From Pseudomonas fluorescens (lineage in GTDB: Bacteria > Pseudomonadota > Gammaproteobacteria > Pseudomonadales > Pseudomonadaceae): a DNA stretch of 64,000 nt. A program made the position numbers and the translations under genes. The DNA is taken from contig NZ_CABVHQ010000002.1 in the NCBI RefSeq assembly GCF_902497895.1, positions 1 to 64,000 of the forward strand. The letters run 5' to 3'. Under the pieces are notes generated by a model. That model was given only the letters and a program-made list of their open reading frames with translations. It ran no database searches and had not been told where the DNA came from. Shown in pieces: positions 20,253 to 27,377 of this stretch (positions are counted from its first letter, which is position 1; the number at the start of each line of letters is the position of its first letter).

Positions 20253-21029
20253 CATCCAGAGCTTGCGAGTGACCACCACGATGGAATCTCTAGGAGGGGG
20301 TTGAGCAACGTCGGCCAACGTTATCCCAGCGGCAAGATCCAGGCAACCGGGAATTAGCGCGCGCATGTCATCGATTACCAGCGCCGGCGACTCTTCGGCT
20401 ATCGGTCGGCCGTGGTTGTAGCCATAACTGAGTGCCACACACTTCACCCCCGCCGCTTTCGCCGCCAGCACATCGCTGCGCGAATCACCGACGAACAACG
20501 ACTGGGACGCTGGCACATTGGCCATTTTCATCACGAAAAACAGCGCCGCCGGATCGGGTTTCTTCTGCGGCAGGGTGTCACCGCCAATGATCCAGCGAAA
20601 ATACCGGCCAATCTTCATCTGATCCAGCAAGGGTGCGACAAACCGCTCGGGCTTGTTGGTGATCAGGGCCATTTCCACGCCCTGCTTGTGCAACCATTTC
20701 AGCGTGTCGCGCACCCCGGGATAGACCACGGTCAGCTCATGGCTCTGCGCATAGGCGTCCATGAAAAGCTCCAAAGCCTGCTCGGCTTCGGTATCGTCGA
20801 CCGCTGAATGATCGAGACTTTCAGCCAGCGCGCGGCGAACCAGCACCGGCGCGCCGTTGCCGACCCATTTACGCACCGATTCGAGACCGGCGGGCGGGCG
20901 TCCGAGCTTGAGCAGCATGTTATCCACGGCCACCGCGAGATCAGGGACCGAATCGACCAGGGTGCCATCCAGATCGAACATCACCAGCCGCGGCAGACAC
21001 CCGGGGAACAGTTGCTCAAAGCCACTCAT
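20211..21029 (-). CDS. gph: Phosphoglycolate phosphatase
   Basis: HAD-superfamily phosphatase that removes 2-phosphoglycolate formed in DNA repair. The 272-residue product has motif [12 protein letters not shown] (about 17-27), motif II in [10 protein letters not shown] (about 123-132), the Lys in KKPDP (about 157) and motif [12 protein letters not shown]. It overlaps rpe by 4 bases (ATGA) and is followed by trpE on the same strand. Its tail WRWRA is also found in the trpG leader peptide and is basic and atypical for the HAD fold. Confidence 0.93.
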   Translation of the reverse strand: MSGFEQLFPGCLPRLVMFDLDGTLVDSVPDLAVAVDNMLLKLGRPPAGLESVRKWVGNGAPVLVRRALAESLDHSAVDDTEAEQALELFMDAYAQSHELTVVYPGVRDTLKWLHKQGVEMALITNKPERFVAPLLDQMKIGRYFRWIIGGDTLPQKKPDPAALFFVMKMANVPASQSLFVGDSRSDVLAAKAAGVKCVALSYGYNHGRPIAEESPALVIDDMRALIPGCLDLAAGITLADVAQPPPRDSIVVVTRKLWMKVIKALARWRWRA

Positions 21030-21700
21030 GGGCGAGCCAGCGCCAGTTCGGAACGCATCTTTGCAATTACCTCCTGGTAATTCGGCGCATTGAAGATCGC
21101 CGAGCCGGCGACGAAGGTGTCAGCACCTGCTGCAGCGATTTCGCGAATGTTGTTCACATTGACCCCTCCGTCGATCTCCAGGCGGATATCGCGCCCCGAC
21201 GCATCGATCATCGCCCGTACTTCGCGCAGTTTGTCGAGGGTCCCGGGAATGAACTTCTGCCCGCCAAAACCCGGGTTGACGCTCATCAGCAGAATCATGT
21301 CGACTTTGTCCATCACGTACTTGAGCACGTCCAGCGGGGTGGCCGGGTTGAACACCAGACCGGCCTTGCAACCGCCTTCGCGGATCATTTGCAGGGAACG
21401 GTCGACGTGCAGCGTGGCTTCCGGGTGGAAGGTGATGTACGTCGCACCGGCCTCGATAAAGTCGCCGATGATCCGATCCACCGGGCTGACCATCAAGTGC
21501 GCGTCGATTGGCGCGGTAATCCCGTATTTGCGCAGCGCGGAACAGACCATCGGGCCGATGGTCAGGTTCGGCACGTAGTGGTTGTCCATGACATCGAAGT
21601 GCACGATGTCGGCGCCAGCGGCGAGAACGTTGTCCACTTCCTCACCCAGACGGGCGAAGTCGGCGGAGAGAATCGACGGAGCAATAGCGAAGGGCTGCAT
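21026..21700 (-). CDS. rpe: Ribulose-phosphate 3-epimerase
   Basis: Pentose phosphate pathway enzyme that interconverts ribulose-5-P and xylulose-5-P. The 224-residue TIM barrel has [17 protein letters not shown] (about 6-22), [17 protein letters not shown] (about 36-52, metal-binding His and Asp), [18 protein letters not shown] (about 143-156) and EIDGGVN. ATG 21700 was chosen; the frame is open 22 codons upstream. It heads the translationally coupled rpe-gph pair and precedes trpE, as in PAO1. Confidence 0.95.
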   Translation of the reverse strand: MQPFAIAPSILSADFARLGEEVDNVLAAGADIVHFDVMDNHYVPNLTIGPMVCSALRKYGITAPIDAHLMVSPVDRIIGDFIEAGATYITFHPEATLHVDRSLQMIREGGCKAGLVFNPATPLDVLKYVMDKVDMILLMSVNPGFGGQKFIPGTLDKLREVRAMIDASGRDIRLEIDGGVNVNNIREIAAAGADTFVAGSAIFNAPNYQEVIAKMRSELALARP

Positions 21701-21813
21701 GACGCACCTTGTTTGAGCAAAATCACGATGGCGCGCATTGTATACCGCATGCTTTCCAGCGCGCACTGTGACCTCGATGATTGGACTCTAATTGGCTGCG
21801 CGAGGCTGAACAC

Positions 21814-21905
21814 GTAGGAGCTGCCGCAGGCTGCGATCTTTTTTCTCGATCTCGCTTGAATTTCAAGCGAAAGATCAAAAGATCGCAGCCTGCGGCAGCT
21901 CCTAC
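21814..21905. repeat. REP inverted-repeat pair with extra inner dyad
   Basis: GTAGGAGCTGCCGCAGGCTGCGATCTT on the left and its complement ending CTCCTAC on the right form a doublet. The spacer contains a second perfect dyad, TCGCTTGAA-T-TTCAAGCGA. It fills the gap between rpe and the ABC permease gene. Confidence 0.8.
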
Positions 21906-21922
21906 GGGTATTGTGTTTCGCG

Positions 21923-22747
21923 TCAGACTTGGGCCGTACGCAGCTTCTCGCTACGCCCACGCAACCATTCCAGGGTCAGCAGCAAGATCACCGAAAAGGC
22001 AATCAGCAGGGTGGCCGCGGCGGCGATGGTCGGGCTGAGGTTTTCCCGGATGCCGCTGAACATCTGCCGAGGCAAGGTTGCCTGTTGGGGGCCGGCGAGG
22101 AACAACGTGACCACCACCTCATCGAACGACGTCGCAAAGGCAAACAGCGCCCCGGAAATCACCCCCGGCGCGATCAACGGCAAGGTCACACGGCGGAATG
22201 CCGTCAGCGGCGAAGCGCCAAGGCTGGCCGCGGCACGCACCAGGTTTTGATTGAAGCCTTGCAAAGTAGCCGACACGGTAATGATCACGAACGGCACGCC
22301 CAACACCGCATGCACGACGATCAGCGATAGATAGCTGTTGCCAAACCCCAGCGGAGCGAAGGTCAGGTAACTGGCCACGCCAATGATCACCACCGGCACC
22401 ACCATCGGCGAAATCACCAGCGCCATTACCAACGGTTTGCCGGGGAAGTCGCCGCGAGTCAGGCCGATGGCCGCCAGCGTGCCGAAAATCATGGCGATTA
22501 CAGTCGCCGCCGGGGCGACGATGAGGCTGTTCTTCAGGGAACGCATCCATTCGGCCGAGGCGAAGAAATCCTCGTACCAATGCAGCGAAAATCCTTGCAG
22601 GGGGTAGACCAGGAAGCTGCCGGAGTTGAACGACAACGGAATGATCACCAGCACCGGCAGAATCAGGAATAACAGGACCAGCCCGCAGAGAATACGCAAG
22701 CTGTAGAACCAGACCCGCTCAACGGGCGACATATAAGGGCTCAGCAT
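21923..22747 (-). CDS. ABC transporter permease, PotI-type (agt transporter)
   Basis: Inner-membrane subunit of a polyamine/opine-type importer. The 274-residue product has about six membrane helices and the EAA-type cytoplasmic loop AAASLGASPLTAFRRVTLPLIAPG (in part, about 170-190). GGAGA lies 8 bases before ATG 22747. It is the last gene of a four-gene unit. Synteny (next to rpe-gph-trpE and a two-component pair) matches agtABCD of P. aeruginosa, an importer of 4-aminobutyrate and 5-aminovalerate. The substrate is inferred by synteny only. Confidence 0.85.
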   Translation of the reverse strand: MLSPYMSPVERVWFYSLRILCGLVLLFLILPVLVIIPLSFNSGSFLVYPLQGFSLHWYEDFFASAEWMRSLKNSLIVAPAATVIAMIFGTLAAIGLTRGDFPGKPLVMALVISPMVVPVVIIGVASYLTFAPLGFGNSYLSLIVVHAVLGVPFVIITVSATLQGFNQNLVRAAASLGASPLTAFRRVTLPLIAPGVISGALFAFATSFDEVVVTLFLAGPQQATLPRQMFSGIRENLSPTIAAAATLLIAFSVILLLTLEWLRGRSEKLRTAQV

Positions 22748-22760
22748 TTCGATTCTCTCC

Positions 22761-24008
22761 TTAGCTCAGGCGCAGGCGACTGGCGCCCACCAGCCAGTTG
22801 TAAATCAGATAGAGCACGACGGTCGCCAACAGCAGCAGCCCACCCAGTGCAGTCGCCATCCCCCAGTTGATACTGGTGTTGGTGTAGAAGGCGACGAAGT
22901 AACTGACCATCTGATCGTTCGGGCTGCCGAGCAGCGCCGGGGTGATGTAGTAGCCAATCGCCAGAATGAACACCAACAGACAACCGGCGCCGACACCGGC
23001 ATAGGTTTGCGGGAAGTACACCCGCCAGAAGCTGGCAAACGGATGGCAGCCGAGGGAAATCGCCGCTCGCATGTAGGTAGGCGAAATGCCTTTCATCACG
23101 CTATAGATCGGCAGAATCATGAACGGCAGCAGAATGTGCACCATGGAGATGTAAACCCCAGTGCGGTTGAACACCAGCTCCAGCGGTTGATCGATGATGC
23201 CCATGGCCATCAGGCCGCTGTTGATCAAGCCACCCGATTGCAGCAACACAATCCAGGCTGCAACCCGCACCAGAATCGAGGTCCAGAACGGCAGCAGCAC
23301 CAGAATCATCAGCAGGTTGCTTTGACGCGACGGCAGGTTGGCCAGCAGGTAGGCCAATGGATAGGCCAGCACCAGGCAAATCGCGGTGATGATCAGGCCC
23401 ATCCAGAAAGTGCGGGCGAAAATATCGAGGTAAATCGCCTGGTCTGGTGTGGCCGGGGCGACTTCACCCAGGTCGTCTATACGGTGATCGACGGCTGCCA
23501 ACAGGTAATAAGGTGTCAGGTTGCTGGTATTGCGGCGGATCACCTGCCAGTACGCCGGGTCGCCCCAACGCTCATCGAGACTTTCCATTGCTTCTTTATA
23601 GGAGGCCGGTTCGGTCTTGAACGGCAGCGCTCGTGCGGTTTTGGTCAGCAGGCTGCGATAGCCGGCCAACTCCATGTTCAAGCGCTTGGACAGATCGCCC
23701 AAGGTTTGATTCTTGCGGGCTTCGGCCAGGTCTTCGCTGGCGGCCTTGTACACCGGCTCGGCCGGCAGGCCTCGTCCATCCCATGCAGCGACAGCTGCCA
23801 CAGTGCGTGGCATACCGCCAACCACTTCCGGGTTAGCGACGCTTTTGTAGAGCAGCGCCACGATCGGCACCAGGAACACCAGCAACAAAAACAGCACCAA
23901 GGGCGCGATCAAGGCTTGTGCCTTCCAGCGGTTAAGCCGCTCGGCGCGTGCCAGTCGCTGCTTCAAGGTGGGGCTGGTGACCTCGTTCAGGGGAACGGTG
24001 ATGGCCAT
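22761..24008 (-). CDS. ABC transporter permease, PotH-type with a large periplasmic loop (agt transporter)
   Basis: Partner permease of the agt-type importer. The 415-residue product is longer than a standard PotH (about 275-320). Helix 1 (about 32-55) is followed by about 140 mostly hydrophilic residues (about 56-195) before helix 2, then the usual permease core with SLGCHPFASFWRVYFPQ (about 338-354) as the ATPase-contact loop. The loop is predicted to face the periplasm. ATG 24008 was chosen (MAITVPLNE); the frame is open 16 codons further. A gap of 173 bases holding a REP doublet separates it from the binding protein. Confidence 0.85.
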   Translation of the reverse strand: MAITVPLNEVTSPTLKQRLARAERLNRWKAQALIAPLVLFLLLVFLVPIVALLYKSVANPEVVGGMPRTVAAVAAWDGRGLPAEPVYKAASEDLAEARKNQTLGDLSKRLNMELAGYRSLLTKTARALPFKTEPASYKEAMESLDERWGDPAYWQVIRRNTSNLTPYYLLAAVDHRIDDLGEVAPATPDQAIYLDIFARTFWMGLIITAICLVLAYPLAYLLANLPSRQSNLLMILVLLPFWTSILVRVAAWIVLLQSGGLINSGLMAMGIIDQPLELVFNRTGVYISMVHILLPFMILPIYSVMKGISPTYMRAAISLGCHPFASFWRVYFPQTYAGVGAGCLLVFILAIGYYITPALLGSPNDQMVSYFVAFYTNTSINWGMATALGGLLLLATVVLYLIYNWLVGASRLRLS

Positions 24009-24096
24009 AGCGAACTCCGGAAATCTTTGATCGTTACAGAGGGCGGCATCCGGCAACCGGAAGGCCGCCTCTGTTTATGTTTAAAACACACATCCC

Positions 24097-24185
24097 GTAG
24101 GAGCTGGCGCAGCCTGCGATCTTTTGAGGCCTGTGAGGGCGCCGAAGATCAAGATCAAAAGATCGCAGCCTGCGGCAGCTCCTAC
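24097..24185. repeat. REP doublet overlapping a stop codon
   Basis: GTAGGAGCTGGCGCAGCCTGCGATCTT (left) and GATCAAAAGATCGCAGCC...CTCCTAC (right). The right end covers the TAG stop (24182-24184) of the binding-protein gene read on the minus strand, so the REP supplies that stop codon. Confidence 0.8.
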
Positions 24186-25225
24186 TTGGCCGCCCACGAG
24201 TTGAAGCGCTGCTCCAGTTGCTCGCCGTTGTCAGCCCAGAAGCTGACGTCGATCTGCACCTGGTTGGCGATGTTTTCCGGAGTAGTCGGCATGTCTTTCA
24301 GGACATCCTTGGACAACAGCGGAACGGCCTGGGTGTTGGCCGGGCCGTAAGCGATGTTTTCCGAGTAGGTCTTCTGCTGTTGCGGCATAACCGAGAAGGC
24401 GATGAATTTCTTCGCCGCTTCCGCGCGGGCTTTATCCAGGCCTTTTGGAATTGCCCATGCGTCGAAGTCGTAGATACCGCCGTTCCACACGACCTTCAGG
24501 TTGCTTTCTTTCTGCACGGCAGCAATCCGACCGTTGTAGGCCGAGCTCATTACGACGTCGCCGGAAGCCAGATACTGCGGCGGCTGGGCGCCCGCTTCCC
24601 ACCACTGAATGCTTGGTTTGAGTTCATCGAGTTTCTTGAAGGCGCGATCCTGCCCGTCCTTGCCGGCCAGCACTTTGTAGACGTCTTTCGGCGCAACGCC
24701 ATCAGCCATCAACGCGAATTCCAGGGTGTACTTGGCGCCTTTACGCAGGCCACGTTTACCCGGGAATTTCTTGGTATCCCAGAAATCCACCCAACCGGCC
24801 GGTGCACTCTTCAGCTTGTCGGCGTTGTAGGCCAGCACGGTCGACCACACGAAGAAGCCCACGCCGCAAGGCTGGATAGCGCCTTTGACGTAGTCCTCGT
24901 TCTTGCCGAACAGGGCCGGATCGAGTTGCTCGAACATGTCTTCGTCACAGCCGCGGGAGAGCTCTGGCGATTCCACTTCCACCAGGTCCCAGGACACGCT
25001 CTTGGTGTCGACCATGGCTTTGACCTTGGCCATCTCGCCGTTGTATTCGCCGGCGACGATCTTGCCGTTGCCCGCCGCTTCCCACGGTGCGTAGAAGGCT
25101 TTGACCTGAGCCGCCTTGTTCGCCCCGCCAAAGGACACCACGGTCAGGTCCGGGCCCGCAGCCATCGCGTGTGCCGCTCCCATCAGGCCCAGAGTCATAG
25201 CGGTGAATTTCAGGGATCTCAACAT
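24182..25225 (-). CDS. Periplasmic substrate-binding protein of the agt-type ABC transporter
   Basis: Captures the amino-acid or polyamine substrate for the two permeases. The 347-residue product has a signal peptide (about 1-22, AHAMAA), then DLTVVSFGGANKAAQVKAFY as in the PotD/PotF-like (SBP_bac_8) family. Members of this cluster bind 4-aminobutyrate or 5-aminovalerate in P. aeruginosa; substrate here is inferred. Its TAG stop falls inside a REP repeat, so the original C-terminus could have been longer. It lies 44 bases after the ATPase gene. Confidence 0.85.
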   Translation of the reverse strand: MLRSLKFTAMTLGLMGAAHAMAAGPDLTVVSFGGANKAAQVKAFYAPWEAAGNGKIVAGEYNGEMAKVKAMVDTKSVSWDLVEVESPELSRGCDEDMFEQLDPALFGKNEDYVKGAIQPCGVGFFVWSTVLAYNADKLKSAPAGWVDFWDTKKFPGKRGLRKGAKYTLEFALMADGVAPKDVYKVLAGKDGQDRAFKKLDELKPSIQWWEAGAQPPQYLASGDVVMSSAYNGRIAAVQKESNLKVVWNGGIYDFDAWAIPKGLDKARAEAAKKFIAFSVMPQQQKTYSENIAYGPANTQAVPLLSKDVLKDMPTTPENIANQVQIDVSFWADNGEQLEQRFNSWAAK

Positions 25226-25269
25226 TTATTGTTCTCTCCACGTGCAGGGTTGGTGAAGCAAGGGGGCGA

Positions 25270-26394
25270 TCAATTCGCCTCTAGAAGTGGGTCGAGCGCG
25301 CGAACGTGCTCGACCTGCCAGCCAAGCGGTACCACATCACCGACTGCCAAAGCCGGGTCCAGCTCGGCGATCGGTTGTTTCACAAAGAAATCGGTCTTGC
25401 CGCAGACTTCCAGGCGAACGCGGACGTGGTCGCCCAGATAGATGAACTCCTCCACCCTGCCCGAGAAGCGGTTGACGCAGGATTCGCTGGAGCCGTTCAG
25501 ACTCACCCGCTCCGGACGAATCGACAGGGTCACTGGCTCGCCGGTCTTGCCGACATTCACCGCTAGCGCCTCGACCTTCTCGCCGCGACTGAGCTCGACC
25601 ACGCAACGATCACCACTCTGACTGTGCAAGCGGCCATTGAGACGGTTGTTCTCACCGATGAAGTTGGCGACAAAGGTGTTCTTCGGTTCTTCGTAGAGGG
25701 TGCGTGGAGCCGCGATCTGCTGGATCTCGCCCTGATGGAATACCGCCACCCGGTCGGACATGGTCAGCGCTTCGCCCTGGTCATGGGTCACGTAAACCAC
25801 TGTCAGGCCCAGGCGTTGATGCAGGTGCTTGATCTCCATCTGCATATGTTCACGCAGCTGTTTATCGAGGGCGCCGAGGGGTTCGTCCATCAGCACCAGT
25901 TGCGGTTCGAACACCAGCGCCCGGGCCAGGGCCACCCGCTGTTGCTGACCACCGGAAAGCTGCGCCGGGTAACGCTGGGCGAAGGCGTCGAGCTGAACCA
26001 TGCTCAGCACGCGTTTTACCCGATCGCCGATATCGGTCTTGTTCAGGCCACGCACCGACAACGGGAACGCCAGGTTCTCGGCGACGGTCATGTGCGGGAA
26101 CAGCGCATAGTTCTGGAACACCATGCCGATGTCGCGTTTGTGCGGCGGCACATTGTTGATCGAGCGCCCGGCCAGCAGGATTTCGCCGGCAGTCGGGGTC
26201 TCGAAGCCCGCCAGCATCATCAGGCTGGTGGTCTTGCCGGACCCGGAAGGCCCCAGCAGCGTGAGGAATTCGCCTTTGCGAATCTCCAGGTTGAGGTCTT
26301 TGACGATCAGATTCTCGCCGTCGTAGCTCTTTTGCACCCCACGAAAGCTGACCAGAACATCATTGGCCCCAGCACTTGAATTGACCTCGCTCAT
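25270..26394 (-). CDS. ABC transporter ATP-binding protein, PotA-type (agt transporter)
   Basis: Cytoplasmic ATPase driving the importer. The 374-residue product has Walker A GPSGSGKTTS (about 50-59), signature LSGGQQQRVALARAL (about 148-162), Walker B LVLMDEP (about 167-173), the switch His in YVTHDQGEA and a C-terminal TOBE domain (about 290-365). ATG 26394 was chosen over GTG six bases earlier because AAGG lies 8 bases before it. It is first gene of the unit ATPase, binding protein, permease, permease. Confidence 0.9.
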   Translation of the reverse strand: MSEVNSSAGANDVLVSFRGVQKSYDGENLIVKDLNLEIRKGEFLTLLGPSGSGKTTSLMMLAGFETPTAGEILLAGRSINNVPPHKRDIGMVFQNYALFPHMTVAENLAFPLSVRGLNKTDIGDRVKRVLSMVQLDAFAQRYPAQLSGGQQQRVALARALVFEPQLVLMDEPLGALDKQLREHMQMEIKHLHQRLGLTVVYVTHDQGEALTMSDRVAVFHQGEIQQIAAPRTLYEEPKNTFVANFIGENNRLNGRLHSQSGDRCVVELSRGEKVEALAVNVGKTGEPVTLSIRPERVSLNGSSESCVNRFSGRVEEFIYLGDHVRVRLEVCGKTDFFVKQPIAELDPALAVGDVVPLGWQVEHVRALDPLLEAN

Positions 26395-26537
26395 ACCCAC
26401 ACCTTTTGTTTTGGACTGCCGTGGACTAAGCCTAGTGGAGGCTGGGGAGCACGCAAATCGGGGGGTATGAGAGATTCGCCTAGGCCGGAGGGAAAGTTCG
26501 GGGTAGGGATTGCCCTACAAGGATGGCGGGATTGGAG

Positions 26538-26573
26538 AGGAGCAGCGGCAAGTTTCAAGCTGCAAGCCTCAAG
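26538..26573. repeat. Second copy of the CAAGCTGCAAGC repeat family
   Basis: AGGAGCAGCGGCAAG followed by TTTCAAGCTGCAAGC matches the argC-downstream copy (4662-4701), without the right-hand arm of the hairpin. Confidence 0.6.
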
Positions 26574-26630
26574 AACAGGCAAAGGCGCGCTGGCAGGTAT
26601 GTCGCAAATGGATATGCCGGCACGATCCCC

Positions 26631-26721
26631 GTAGGAGCTGCCGCAGGCTGCGATCTTTTTCCCCCAGGCGCCGCGAAAGCAAAAGCAAGATCAAAAGATC
26701 GCAGCCTTCGGCAGCTCCTAC
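26631..26721. repeat. REP doublet
   Basis: GTAGGAGCTGCCGCAGGCTG on the left, and AAAAGATCGCAGCC...GCAGCTCCTAC on the right, head-to-head. One arm differs at a single base (TTCGG for TGCGG). It ends 17 bases before the regulator stop. Confidence 0.8.
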
Positions 26722-26738
26722 AGAGGGACCGGGTTGTG

Positions 26739-27368
26739 TCAGAGGAGCTTGTGTTCCATCGCGTATTTCACCAATTCCGCAAGGGACGTGATGTTGAGTT
26801 TCTGCATCAGCCGCGCCTTGTGGGTGCTGATGGTCTTGCTGCTCAACGCCAGTTGCTGGGCGATGTCATTGACGTTCGCGCCCTGGGCCAGGCGTTCGAA
26901 TACCGAAAATTCGCGCTCCGAGAGCAACGAGTGCAACGGCCGCGAATCGGTCAGACCGACTTCGAAGACCATCCGGTCAGCCAGGTCAGGGTCGATATAA
27001 CGCCCCCCGGCCGCGACTTTACGGATCGCCGTCAACAGCAGCGCCGGATCGCTGTCCTTGGTGGCATAACCGGCGGCGCCGACCTTCAACGCCCGCGCGG
27101 CCATTTGCGCTTCGTCGTGCATCGACAGCACCAGAATCGCCGGAGGATTGTTCAGCGCGCGAATCCGCGGGATCGCCTCCAGGCCGTTGACACCGGGCAT
27201 GGAGATATCCAGCAACACCACTTCACAAGGAATATGTCGCAAGACGTCCAATAGCTGCTCGCCATTGCTCGCCTCGCCCACCACCAGCAAATCCTTGGCC
27301 AGACCGATCAACTGCTTGATGCCTTCGCGAACGATGGTGTGGTCTTCAGCTACCAGTACACGGATCAC
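26739..27368 (-). CDS. agtR: NarL/LuxR-family response regulator, AgtR-like
   Basis: DNA-binding half of a two-component system. The 209-residue product has a receiver domain with the phospho-acceptor Asp in LLDISMPGVNG (about residue 53), the ILVLSMHDEA switch strand, Lys in YATKDSD (about 103), and a LuxR-type HTH at the C-terminus (LSSKTISTHKARLMQKL, about 172-188). It is 9 bases downstream of the sensor kinase. In PAO1 the orthologous AgtSR regulates 4-aminobutyrate and 5-aminovalerate uptake; that role is inferred by synteny. Confidence 0.85.
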   Translation of the reverse strand: MIRVLVAEDHTIVREGIKQLIGLAKDLLVVGEASNGEQLLDVLRHIPCEVVLLDISMPGVNGLEAIPRIRALNNPPAILVLSMHDEAQMAARALKVGAAGYATKDSDPALLLTAIRKVAAGGRYIDPDLADRMVFEVGLTDSRPLHSLLSEREFSVFERLAQGANVNDIAQQLALSSKTISTHKARLMQKLNITSLAELVKYAMEHKLL

Positions 27369-27377
27369 GCCTCTCTC

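Larger units (their letters stand above)
26395..26738. other. Gap filled with repeats between the ABC unit and the response regulator
   Basis: This 344-base stretch has no convincing gene. It holds the CAAGCTGCAAGC-family copy (26538-26573) and a REP doublet (26631-26721). From memory PAO1 has a further binding-protein gene (PA0602) here, which is absent. Confidence 0.6.
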
